Of a DNA stretch of 43,980 bases, positions 1-7,462 are shown piece by piece. Made by a program: the position numbers and the translations under genes. The notes beneath the pieces were generated by a model. The model ran no database searches, was not told the origin of the DNA, and saw only the letters and a program-made list of their open reading frames with translations. Numbering within the stretch: the stretch's first letter is position 1; each line of letters begins with the position of its first letter. This stretch comes from Bifidobacterium aesculapii (lineage in GTDB: Bacteria; Actinomycetota; Actinomycetes; Actinomycetales; Bifidobacteriaceae): assembly GCF_001417815.1 (NCBI RefSeq), contig NZ_BCFK01000010.1, forward strand, positions 1 through 43,980, read 5' to 3'.

Positions 1-549
1 ATGTGGGAAGGATATGCGGCGGGAGTAGGAGGGCATGATCGCCTGGGGGTGTTCTTGCTGAGGTGGCTTGCTGGGGTGGCTTGCTGGGGTGGATGGATGG
101 ATGGCGGGATGGGATGGGAGGCATGTCTGGGGTGTCTGGAGTAGGTGGAGTGGATGGCACTGTCTCCCAATTTGCCGGGATGTCGGGGCGGGCGTTCCGG
201 CTTGCCATGGGATATATCCGGACGCATGAGGCGCAATGTTTCCCTGCGCTTGCCATTCTGCATCCTTAAGGAGATGTCCGGGTGCATAGGACGCGATGAC
301 GTGCCCCTGATTCGCATATGCGGGCGATTTTGGTCACGGTGGCACGGTTTTGTGCCACGGTCGCCGTATTGGACGTGTATGGCCGAACGGGGGCACGGCC
401 GTGTGCCCCCGTAACCGCGTCGAACATACATAGCGAAACAGGGGTACGGTATCGGATTGGCAAAACGTTGGAATTCCGCCATTCTGTGCTAACCGCGCGA
501 AAATCGGCTCGGGAGGGGGCGTGCCCCCGGTGGCTTGAAGTAGTCAATA

Positions 550-790
550 TTGCGAACAGGGGCACAGGATTGCGAACAGGGGCACAGGCCATGGCGGGCA
601 GTATTGCGCACAGGAGCACAAACCATGGCACGGGGCGCGTGCTGTGGTGGGCAGTGTTGCGGACGGGGCATGAGCCATGACGCAAGGGCGCGTTGTTGCA
701 CAGGGGCACAATCCATGGCGCAGGGGGGCGTTGTGGTGGGCAATATTGTGAACAGGGGCACAGGCCATGGAACAGAAGCACAATCCATGG
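550..790. repeat. Degenerate tandem repeat field
   Basis: The words CAGGGGCACA, CCATGG and GTGGTGGGCARTRTTG recur in the same order several times with substitutions (for example around 568, 617, 702 and 751). This reads like three to four diverged copies of a unit of roughly 70-80 bases. No reading frame is kept intact across the copies, so it is probably non-coding. Confidence 0.6.
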
Positions 791-1158
791 CATAGGGGTG
801 CATGCTGTGGCGGGATGGGGTGCGGTGGGAATCCGGCATTGCGTTGTGCTTGATGAGCGTCAAGCGTGGCAGGTCGGGCGGTCTGGCCGAGTGGCCGTCG
901 CCATTCGGTCGGGCTCATGTCGTTCAGGTGGTGCTTGATGTGAGGTGGCCGTTTCCTTGGATCGCGATTCGGGGAGGCGCCATTGTGGCGAGGTGTGCGA
1001 AGGAGCGGCGCAGTCATGCGGCCGAGTGTACGTGCGGTATGAATGATGCGCCGCGGATGTGATTCAGGAACCGGATCATCCCGGCCATGAGTCGTCGTGC
1101 TTCCTGTCTCTGGCGCTTTCGATGGAATGGTCGCCGTCCTGCGCGGCGTGTCGTGCGG

Positions 1159-1188
1159 TTGACAAGTCGAAACGATTCGACGTATGAT
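1159..1188 (+). promoter_or_regulatory. lacI-type regulator promoter
   Basis: Perfect -35 TTGACA (1159-1164), an 18-base spacer and a strong -10 TATGAT (1183-1188). The spacer is filled almost entirely by an operator palindrome and a second palindrome starts just after the -10. The regulator would therefore block its own polymerase site (autorepression). The leader to the start codon is about 170 bases. Confidence 0.75.
1166..1181. promoter_or_regulatory. LacI-family operator O1
   Basis: GTCGAAACGATTCGAC is a 16-bp palindrome with only one mismatched symmetric pair. It contains the 14-mer TCGAAACGATTCGA, which occurs again at 2492-2505 and 2586-2599. It sits between the -35 and -10 of the regulator promoter. 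The central CG and A/T flanks match the usual LacI-family operator pattern. Confidence 0.8.
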
Positions 1189-1193
1189 GTTGG

Positions 1194-1205
1194 CGAAACG
1201 TTTCG
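1194..1205. promoter_or_regulatory. LacI-family operator O2
   Basis: CGAAACGTTTCG is a perfect 12-bp palindrome whose centre is 26 bp downstream of the O1 centre, just past the -10. It is related to the other three operators but not identical. Confidence 0.65.
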
Positions 1206-1364
1206 ACGAAGAAGATCGGAACGGAATGACGCGGACGAAACCGCAACGACATGGCGACGAGAGCGACATGTCGGGGCGGAATCGGCTGCGAACGGGTTCG
1301 ATGAGGAATATCATCGAAGACAGTGCCGTCAGCGTGGTTGCGCGACCGTGGAAAGGAGGCGATG

Positions 1365-2450
1365 ATGGCTGGAATCAAGGACGTGGCTCGTGCCGCCGGG
1401 GTCTCGGTCAGCACCGTGTCCTATGTGCTGTCGGGTAAGCGCGCGATTTCGGAGAAGACCTCCAGCAAGGTGATGGAAGCGGTCCGGGAGCTCAGGTACA
1501 CCCCGGATGCGTCGGCGCAGAAGATGCGTGGACGCCGCAACCAGATCCTGGCGGTGAGCGAGCCGATCCGCGGCGACATCAACGAGGCCAAGTACAACGC
1601 GTACTTCCTCCACACCGCGTGGCAGGCGAAGAACGCCGGCTACGACGTGCTGTTGCTGACCGGCGAGGACGCGGTGGACGACATCCAGCGCGTGACCCGC
1701 AGCAACATGGTCGACGGCGTGGTCCTGCTCGACATCGTCGAGGACGACGACCGTGTCATGCAGGCCGATTCGTACGGCAAGCCGTGCGTCGCCATCGGCT
1801 ACCCCACGCATCGCGGCCACTGCGCGTGCGTGGACGTCGATTTCGACGCCGCCGGCGCGATGGCGATGGACTACCTGTTCGAGCGCGGCCACCGCACCGT
1901 GGCGCTGCTGCGCGACAACGAACGCGACTACACGCGTGGTTCCGGCTATGTGGTCACGCTGCGCCAGCGCATGCTGGAGCGGGCCGGCGAGCTGGACATG
2001 CGGGTCGTCGAGTCCGGCAGGAACGAGGCGGGCAGCTTCGACGCCGCCGCGTTCGTCCACGACCTGCTGGCCATGGAATCCCGTCCCACCGCGATCGTCA
2101 ACCAGGCCGGCGCCACCGTGCTCAACATGGTGATGCAGGAGCTGGTCGAGCGTGGCATGGACATCCCCTCCGACATCTCCGTGCTGTCGGTGGGCACGTT
2201 CTTCGAGAACGACCTGGTGGTCCGCCCGGTCACCGAGATCCCCCTGATGCCGAGGCTGCTGTGCTCCAAGGCCGTCGGACTGCTGTTGTCCGCGGTGGAG
2301 GGCGGCGCCGACATCGCCGCCGCCGGCGAGTTCGTGCTTCCGCAGGTCCAGGAGCATGGCTCGGTCCGCACGGTGGACCCGACCGATGAGGCGGGACTTG
2401 ACGTCCCCCCCCCCTATTCAATGACTTCCCTTGCGGAGAGCGTGGCGTGA
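1365..2450 (+). CDS. LacI-family transcriptional regulator (locus 1)
   Basis: Sugar-responsive DNA-binding repressor of 361 residues. The N-terminal helix-turn-helix and hinge (residues about 3-57: IKDVARAAGVSVSTVSYVLS, then YTPDASAQKMRG) are typical of LacI. The rest is the periplasmic-binding-protein-like effector and dimerisation domain, ending near residue 345. The start is the second of two adjacent ATGs (1362, 1365), because AGGAGG at 1354-1359 is then 5 bases away. Near-identical operators before this gene and before the transporter downstream indicate local control of locus 1 and autoregulation. A run of ten C (2405-2414) lies in the codons after the conserved domain, so slippage there would change only the C-terminal tail. 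The inducer is unknown; by context, the sugar taken up by the adjacent importer. Confidence 0.93.
   Translation: MAGIKDVARAAGVSVSTVSYVLSGKRAISEKTSSKVMEAVRELRYTPDASAQKMRGRRNQILAVSEPIRGDINEAKYNAYFLHTAWQAKNAGYDVLLLTGEDAVDDIQRVTRSNMVDGVVLLDIVEDDDRVMQADSYGKPCVAIGYPTHRGHCACVDVDFDAAGAMAMDYLFERGHRTVALLRDNERDYTRGSGYVVTLRQRMLERAGELDMRVVESGRNEAGSFDAAAFVHDLLAMESRPTAIVNQAGATVLNMVMQELVERGMDIPSDISVLSVGTFFENDLVVRPVTEIPLMPRLLCSKAVGLLLSAVEGGADIAAAGEFVLPQVQEHGSVRTVDPTDEAGLDVPPPYSMTSLAESVA
2405..2414 (+). repeat. C10 homopolymer in the regulator 3' end
   Basis: Ten consecutive C within the last 15 codons of the LacI gene. Such tracts are prone to slippage and to sequencing error. It lies beyond the conserved effector domain. 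Confidence 0.9.
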
Positions 2451-2490
2451 CGCCGATGAAGGAACACGCCGCACTCTCGCCATCACGGTA

Positions 2491-2506
2491 ATCGAAACGA
2501 TTCGAT
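2491..2506. promoter_or_regulatory. LacI-family operator O3
   Basis: ATCGAAACGATTCGAT shares its 14-bp core exactly with O1 and O4. It lies in the 202-bp gap between the regulator and the binding-protein gene. Its centre is 94 bp from that of O4, close to nine helical turns, so looping between the two sites is possible. I could not assign -35/-10 boxes for the transporter promoter with confidence. Confidence 0.8.
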
Positions 2507-2584
2507 AAACACCGTGGCCGCCCCGGCCGCAAGGCCGGCCATCACGATATCGGGTATGAAAGGAGCCCGGTGTCCGTCCCGCCA

Positions 2585-2600
2585 ATCGAAACGATTCGAC
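2585..2600. promoter_or_regulatory. LacI-family operator O4
   Basis: ATCGAAACGATTCGAC carries the same 14-bp core as O1 and O3. It lies 53 bp upstream of the start codon of the binding-protein gene, where a bound repressor would block transcription start or early elongation. Confidence 0.8.
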
Positions 2601-2652
2601 TGGCGACACAGCAGCTGTTGCGCAAGCAATAACCAAGGAAAAGGAGAATCCC

Positions 2653-3960
2653 ATGAACATCAAACGAGGCCTCGCAGCGTTGGCCGTGGCGGCCATGTCC
2701 GTGACCGCGCTGGCGGCGTGCGGCAGCGACACCGCGCAGGACGAGGGCACCCCGGACAGCCTGTCCTTCTGGTACTACGAGGAGGAGGACGCCGGCCAGA
2801 CCCAGGCGTGGAAGAAGGCCGCCGAAATGTTCAAGAAGGAGACCGGCGTCACCATCAACTTCGAGCGCAAGTCCTTCACCCAGATCGCGCAGAACGGCAG
2901 CCAGTTCCTCAACTCCGACGAAGCCCCGGACCTCATGGAATCCAACCGCGGCAACGGCTCCGCCGGCGTGCTCTCCACCATGGGCCTGCTCACCGACCTC
3001 GGCGACTACGTCGACCAGTACGGCTGGGACAAGAAGGTCACCGGCTCCAACGCCGAGACCGCCAAGTACGACGAGAACGGCATCATGGGCGGCGACACCT
3101 GGTACGGCATGTCCAGCTACGCCGAGTTCCAGCGCGTCTACTACAACAAGGACCTGTTCGCCAAGTACGGCATCGAGATCCCGACCACCTACGACGAGTT
3201 CGTCGACGCCTGCCAGAAGTTCGTCGACGCCGGCGTGACCCCGATCGCCGCCGACGCCCAGGAATACGGCGTGATGTGGCTGTGGTGGCAGCTGGTCTCC
3301 AAGAACGCCGACGCCAAGTTCATGGACGCCTGGCACCTGTACAAGGGCAACGTGAACTGGAACTCCAAGACCCTCACCGGCGCCACCAGCACCATCAGCG
3401 ACTGGCTCGACAAGGGCTTCATCTCCAAGAACGCGACCGGCATGAAGGCCGAGGACACCACCCAGGCCTTCATCAAGGGCGAGTACCCGATCTACCAGAC
3501 CGGCACCTGGAACCAGGGCCGCTTCGCCAAGCAGATCAAGAACTTCGACTGGACCGCCGCCGTCATGCCCGACTCCGAGTACGCCGCCGGCTGCGCCGGC
3601 AACCTGCTGGTCATCCCCGAGCGTTCCAAGCACAAGGACCTCGCCGCCAAGTTCATCAACTACGTGCTCTCCGATGACGTCCAGAACTTCCTCGGCAACG
3701 CCGGCGGCATCCCCGTCGTCGCCGATCCCGACAAGATCACCGACGAGAAGAGCAAGGCCATGATCGAGGAGTACGACTCCTACGCCAGCAAGAGCAAGCT
3801 CAGCTACTACCCCGACTACGCCGCCTCCAGCCTCACCGACGCCATCCCGGCCTCCTTCCAGGAGCTCGTGAACGGCACCAAGGACTCCGCCGCCGTGCTC
3901 AAGGACATCCACTCCAAGTACGACTCCGGCGTCGAGGAGATGGGCTTCTCCAACAACTGA
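2653..3960 (+). CDS. ABC sugar importer, solute-binding lipoprotein (locus 1)
   Basis: Extracellular binding protein of the CUT1 family (435 residues) that would capture an oligosaccharide and deliver it to the two permeases downstream. It has a lipoprotein signal peptide (positive MNIKRG start, hydrophobic core, lipobox LAAC with acylated Cys23) and a family 1 solute-binding fold (FWYYEEEDAGQTQAWKKAAEMF at the start, aromatic-rich WLWWQL and TGTWNQGRF segments that could stack on sugar). The start has an AAGGAGAA ribosome site. It is the first gene of an apparent SBP-permease-permease-GH172 operon controlled by the four LacI operators. No ATPase gene is present; in bifidobacteria a shared MsiK-type ATPase usually serves such systems (inference). 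The substrate cannot be read from sequence. Confidence 0.93.
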   Translation: MNIKRGLAALAVAAMSVTALAACGSDTAQDEGTPDSLSFWYYEEEDAGQTQAWKKAAEMFKKETGVTINFERKSFTQIAQNGSQFLNSDEAPDLMESNRGNGSAGVLSTMGLLTDLGDYVDQYGWDKKVTGSNAETAKYDENGIMGGDTWYGMSSYAEFQRVYYNKDLFAKYGIEIPTTYDEFVDACQKFVDAGVTPIAADAQEYGVMWLWWQLVSKNADAKFMDAWHLYKGNVNWNSKTLTGATSTISDWLDKGFISKNATGMKAEDTTQAFIKGEYPIYQTGTWNQGRFAKQIKNFDWTAAVMPDSEYAAGCAGNLLVIPERSKHKDLAAKFINYVLSDDVQNFLGNAGGIPVVADPDKITDEKSKAMIEEYDSYASKSKLSYYPDYAASSLTDAIPASFQELVNGTKDSAAVLKDIHSKYDSGVEEMGFSNN

Positions 3961-3973
3961 TCCCGACCCGGCC

Positions 3974-4006
3974 GGGAGGGCCGATCCCATCGCGAACGGC
4001 CCTCCC
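3974..4006 (+). terminator. Intercistronic stem-loop after binding-protein gene
   Basis: Perfect 10-bp arms GGGAGGGCCG (3974-3983) and CGGCCCTCCC (3997-4006) with a 13-base loop, 13 bases after the stop codon. There is no T-run. It is more likely a 3' mRNA-protecting or partial-termination hairpin that raises binding-protein expression over the permeases than a full terminator. The remaining gap to 4204 is pyrimidine-rich and ends with a 13-bp tandem pair (4161-4173, 4174-4186). Confidence 0.7.
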
Positions 4007-4160
4007 CCGAACGACCATCCGTGGCGGGGCGCGTGCGCCCCTTCCTGCACCCCGCCCGTTCCTCCCCCTCCTCCTCACTCATCCCCCATTCATTCCTCAT
4101 CCAATCCGTTCCTCATATCCGTTCCCCGCGGCGCACACCACCGCGATCGCATTGACCGCA

Positions 4161-4186
4161 CATCGTCATCGCACATCGTCATCGCA
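4161..4186 (+). repeat. 13-bp tandem duplication before permease
   Basis: CATCGTCATCGCA occurs twice in a row, ending a few bases before the AGGAG ribosome site of the first permease. It is non-coding. Confidence 0.85.
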
Positions 4187-4204
4187 CATAAGGAGTAGAG
4201 AGCA

Positions 4205-5146
4205 ATGGCAGGCAACCGCAAGCATGCTCATCACGAATCGCTGTCGCGACTTCCCGGCAACAAATCCTCGCGATTCGTGCCCTACCTCATCCCGGGCATC
4301 CTGGGCCTGACCATCATCGTCATCGTCCCGTTCGTCTGGAACATCTACCTGAGCTTCACCCGCTGGCGCGGCGTCGGCCCGGTCCGCTTCATCGGACTGC
4401 AGAACTGGCAGCGCCTCTTCAAGGACTCCACGTTCTGGATCTCCTTCCTCAACTCGTTCTGGATCATCGTGGCCATCGTGGTCATCCCGACCATCCTCGG
4501 CCTGTTCATCTCCTCCCTGCTCACCGACGTCATCCAGAAGAAGTTCGGCGGCAAGACCGCGTCCTTCCTGCGCGCCCTGTTCTACCTGCCGCAGCTGCTG
4601 CCGGTCGCCGTCGCCGCGATCATCATGGGCTGGATCTTCCGCCCCGAGGACGGCGCCGTCAACGCGCTCCTCGAACAGATCGGCCTCGGCTCGCTGACCC
4701 ACAACTGGCTCGGCAGCCCCGACAGCGCCCTGCCCGTGCTCATGTTCATCCTCGTGTGGATCCAGCTCGGCTACCCGATCGTCATCTTCATGTCCGGCCT
4801 GCAGCGCGTCGACCCGGAGCTGTACGAGGCCGCCAGCCTCGACGGCGCCAACTGGTGGCAGAAGTTCCGCGTCGTCACCCTGCCGTCCATCATCCCCGAA
4901 CTGCTCGTGGTCATCCTCACCGCCACCATCGGCGCGCTGAAGACCTTCGCCCCGGTCTACCTGCTCACCAAGGGCGGCCCCGGCACCGCGACCACCGTGC
5001 CGTCCTACTACTCGTACAACCAGTTCTTCCAGGTGCAGCAGGTCGGCTACGGCGCCGCCATCTCCACCGCGCTGACCGCCGTGATCATCGTCTTCTCCGT
5101 GGTGTTCACCATCATCCAGAAGCGCGTCGAGAAGAACCTGGTCTGA
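4205..5146 (+). CDS. ABC sugar importer permease, MalF/UgpA type (locus 1)
   Basis: Membrane subunit (313 residues) of the CUT1 importer encoded around it. The first transmembrane helix is at about residues 25-47 (YLIPGILGLTIIVIVPFVW), with about six helices in all. The cytoplasmic EAA loop EAASLDGANWWQKF begins at Glu208 and is the docking site for the ATPase. The AGGAG ribosome site is at 4191-4195, 9 bases before ATG. The N-terminal tail is basic and His-rich. It pairs with the permease that follows after 87 bases. Confidence 0.94.
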   Translation: MAGNRKHAHHESLSRLPGNKSSRFVPYLIPGILGLTIIVIVPFVWNIYLSFTRWRGVGPVRFIGLQNWQRLFKDSTFWISFLNSFWIIVAIVVIPTILGLFISSLLTDVIQKKFGGKTASFLRALFYLPQLLPVAVAAIIMGWIFRPEDGAVNALLEQIGLGSLTHNWLGSPDSALPVLMFILVWIQLGYPIVIFMSGLQRVDPELYEAASLDGANWWQKFRVVTLPSIIPELLVVILTATIGALKTFAPVYLLTKGGPGTATTVPSYYSYNQFFQVQQVGYGAAISTALTAVIIVFSVVFTIIQKRVEKNLV

Positions 5147-5187
5147 CCGCGATGCCGCATCGAACGCAATCATCGCATCGCAATCAA

Positions 5188-5214
5188 CGAAACGACCGAA
5201 ACGACCGAAACGAC
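5188..5214 (+). repeat. 9-bp tandem triplication between permeases
   Basis: CGAAACGAC occurs three times in direct succession, followed by the near match TGAAACCGA. It fills the gap between the two permease genes. The CGAAACGA word also occurs in the LacI operators, but without the palindromic partner half. Confidence 0.85.
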
Positions 5215-5233
5215 TGAAACCGAGGGCTGAACC

Positions 5234-6112
5234 ATGTCGCAATCAATGACCGCCGCCGCGGCGAAGAGGGCATCGCACAAGACGCAGCACGTACGCTCCG
5301 CAGGGGACTGGGTGACCCTGGTCCTGCTGATCGTCGCCGCGCTCGTCGTGCTGTTCCCGCTGCTGGTGCTCACCGTCAACGCATTCAAGACGCAGGCCGA
5401 CTACAACGCCGCCGGCCCGCTGAGCCTGCCGAAGACCTTCACCATGGAAGGCATCGTCTCCTTCTGGACCACGACCAAGTTCCCGCTGAAGTTCTTCAAC
5501 TCCCTGATCATCTCGCTCGTGGTGGCCGTGGCCGCCGTGGTGCTCTCCGTGCTCAACTCCTTCGCGCTGGGCATCGGCAAGGTCAAGGGCAACACGTGGA
5601 TCGTGCTCGCCATCATGCTCGCGAACATGATGCCGCAGGAGGCGCTCCTCTACCCGCTGTACACGATGTTCAAGGCCGCCGGCCTGTACAACACCAAGCT
5701 CGCGATCATCATCATCTTCACGATCATCCAGAGCGCGTACGGCACCTACCTGCTCTCCAGCGTGTACGGCACGTTCCCGCAGGCCATCCTCGAGGCCGCC
5801 GCCATCGACGGCGCCTCCCGCTGGCAGGTGCTGCGCAAGGTGGTGCTGCCGATCTCCTGGCCGACCATCAGCGTGCTGTTCGTGTTCTTCTTCGTGTGGA
5901 CCTGGAACGAGTACATGATCCCGATGGCGTTCCTCATGGGCGACGACGTGCAGACCATCCCGCTGGCGCTCGCCACCCTGCAGGGCCAGCACACGATGGA
6001 GGCCACCACCCTGGCGTCCGCCTCGCTGCTCAGCATCGTCCCGACCATCATCTTCTTCATCATCTTCCAGCGCAAGCTCTCGCAGGGCATCACCGCCGGC
6101 GCCGTGAAGTGA
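5234..6112 (+). CDS. ABC sugar importer permease, MalG type (locus 1)
   Basis: Second membrane subunit (292 residues) of the locus 1 CUT1 importer. It starts with a short cytoplasmic tail, then the first helix (WVTLVLLIVAALVVLFPLLVL, about residues 32-54). The LTVNAFKTQADY segment after helix 1 is typical of MalG-like permeases. The EAA loop EAAAIDGASRWQVL begins at Glu187. The C-terminus (FQRKLSQGITAGAVK) is the usual family ending. GAGGG at 5222-5226 is the ribosome site. Confidence 0.94.
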   Translation: MSQSMTAAAAKRASHKTQHVRSAGDWVTLVLLIVAALVVLFPLLVLTVNAFKTQADYNAAGPLSLPKTFTMEGIVSFWTTTKFPLKFFNSLIISLVVAVAAVVLSVLNSFALGIGKVKGNTWIVLAIMLANMMPQEALLYPLYTMFKAAGLYNTKLAIIIIFTIIQSAYGTYLLSSVYGTFPQAILEAAAIDGASRWQVLRKVVLPISWPTISVLFVFFFVWTWNEYMIPMAFLMGDDVQTIPLALATLQGQHTMEATTLASASLLSIVPTIIFFIIFQRKLSQGITAGAVK

Positions 6113-6241
6113 CGGTCGCACGGAAGCGACGTATCCACACCACCCAAACACATGCCACGACCCGTTCCGCGATCTGCCTGGGAATACGCGCGACGCGGCG
6201 CACGGAACGGGTCGTGGCCCCCTACGGAAGGAAGTGAACTC

Positions 6242-7369
6242 ATGTTCAACGCAAACGCGAACCTCGGATTCGGCCAGGGCGCCCTCGACGCCGTGACCAT
6301 GCGGTCCCAGGGCCGCACCCGCTGCATCAACGCCGAAAACCCGAACGGCGGCAAGGGGCGCGCCGCGATGGCCGCCAGCGACCTCGGCCCCTCGCGCAAG
6401 GGCAGCCCGTGCATCCGCACGGTCAAGGCCGGCGAATCCGTCACGCTGATGGACGTCGACGGGCCGGGCGTCATCCGCCACATCTGGATGACCGTGACCG
6501 ACAAGACCTCCCCCACCGGACCGGACGTGCTGCGCAACCTCATCCTCGAGTTCTACTGGGACGGCGAGGAGGCGCCCTCGGTGCAGTGCCCGATCGGCGA
6601 CTTCTTCTGCTGCGGCCACGCGCAGTCGTGCGACATCAACTCCATCCCGATCATGGTGAACCCGAACCGCGGCTTCAACTGCTACTTCGCGATGCCGTTC
6701 GAACACGCGCGCATCGTGCTGCGCAGCGACCACAACGAGGACGTGCCCGCGTTCTTCTACCAGATCGACTACACCGAATACGACGAGCTGCCCGCCGATG
6801 CGATGCGCTTCCACGCGCAGTGGCGCCGCGAGCGCGTCACCGAACTCGGCCGCGACTACGTCGTGCTCGACGGCGTCGAGGGCCACGGCACGTACGTCGG
6901 CACCTATCTGGCGCTCACCGCGCTGGAAAGCCGCTGGTGGGGCGAAGGCGAGTTCAAGTTCTACATCGACGACGACGGCGAATACCCCACGTGGTGCAGC
7001 ACCGGCGCCGAGGACTACTTCGGCGGCGCGTGGAGCTTCGCCGACTTCGACGAGGACGGCCGCATGTACGAGAAGACGTTCACCGGCCCGTACCTCGGGT
7101 TCCCGTTCTACTCGCAGAACCTCGCCGGCCGCGAGAGCCGCTACTGGGACACCGCCACCCCGGTGACGCGCGGCCTGTACCGCTGGCACCTGCCCGACCC
7201 GATGTACTTCGAGAAGAACCTGCGCGTCACCTGGCAGCAGATCGGCACCGAGGAGGGCGGCAACTTCGAGCGTCAGGACGACGTGGCGACCGTCGCCTAC
7301 TGGTACCAGTCCGAACCGCACAAGCCGTTCCCGTCCGTCGGCGACCGCAAGTTCCGTCGCCCGCGCTGA
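6242..7369 (+). CDS. GH172 (DUF2961) family glycoside hydrolase
   Basis: Predicted cytoplasmic glycosidase of 375 residues without a signal peptide. The DUF2961/GH172 fold is recognised by GPGVIRHIWMT, LILEFYWDGEEAPSVQCPIGDFF and the hallmark STGAEDYFGGAW (Glu257). Known members of the family act on alpha-fructofuranosides such as difructose dianhydride I (an enzyme from Bifidobacterium dentium) or on arabinofuranosides. It would cut the sugar imported by the preceding transporter after entry. The start at 6242 is chosen over an upstream ATG at 6152 because AGGAAG lies just before it and the extra 30 residues show no conservation-like pattern. It is the last gene of the locus 1 operon and the only hydrolase in it, so the substrate specificity of the locus rests on it. 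Substrate unknown. Confidence 0.88.
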   Translation: MFNANANLGFGQGALDAVTMRSQGRTRCINAENPNGGKGRAAMAASDLGPSRKGSPCIRTVKAGESVTLMDVDGPGVIRHIWMTVTDKTSPTGPDVLRNLILEFYWDGEEAPSVQCPIGDFFCCGHAQSCDINSIPIMVNPNRGFNCYFAMPFEHARIVLRSDHNEDVPAFFYQIDYTEYDELPADAMRFHAQWRRERVTELGRDYVVLDGVEGHGTYVGTYLALTALESRWWGEGEFKFYIDDDGEYPTWCSTGAEDYFGGAWSFADFDEDGRMYEKTFTGPYLGFPFYSQNLAGRESRYWDTATPVTRGLYRWHLPDPMYFEKNLRVTWQQIGTEEGGNFERQDDVATVAYWYQSEPHKPFPSVGDRKFRRPR

Positions 7370-7408
7370 CCTGCTCTTCCTCTTTCCCTTCCTTTCCTCC
7401 TCCACTGC

Positions 7409-7456
7409 GGCCCGTGCGCTGTCGCGTTTCACGTGAAACATGACAGCGCACGGGCC
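7409..7456. terminator. Long hairpin between convergent genes
   Basis: Perfect 15-bp arms (7409-7423 and 7442-7456; ends GGCCCG/CGGGCC) enclose an 18-base interior that is itself palindromic (7426-7439). The hairpin lies between the GH172 gene (plus) and a membrane protein gene (minus), so it could terminate both. There is no clear T-run on either side. Confidence 0.7.
7426..7439. promoter_or_regulatory. Candidate parS (ParB-binding) site
   Basis: GTTTCACGTGAAAC is a perfect 14-bp palindrome identical to the parS core known from Streptomyces and very close to the Bacillus parS consensus. It is intergenic and centred in a longer hairpin. ParB would load here to build the chromosome segregation complex. 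No parA or parB gene is in the window. Identity is by motif only. Confidence 0.7.
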
Positions 7457-7462
7457 GTTGCG

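Larger units (their letters stand above)
1..1361. other. Gene-free region with repeats
   Basis: No open frame here has a convincing ribosome site, family resemblance or normal composition; long frames on both strands read as low-complexity or Arg/Pro/His/Cys-rich shadow peptides. Visible structure: a 13-bp tandem pair (62-74 and 75-87) followed by GGAT microsatellite; a hairpin with arms GTGGCAC/GTGCCAC (339-345, 352-358); a hairpin with arms CGGGGGCA/TGCCCCCG (388-395, 404-411); and a degenerate repeat field at 550-790. The last 200 bases hold the promoter and operators of the LacI gene. The left part could be the decayed remains of a gene or a repeat region; I cannot tell. Confidence 0.6.

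Noticed and set aside
544..1314. Minus-strand 256-codon frame and other long frames in 1-1361
   Set aside because: Rich in Arg, Pro, His and Cys, driven by the repeats, without ribosome sites or any familiar domain.
2507..2584. Transporter promoter with -10 TATGAA at 2555-2560
   Set aside because: No acceptable -35 at a normal distance; left unassigned.
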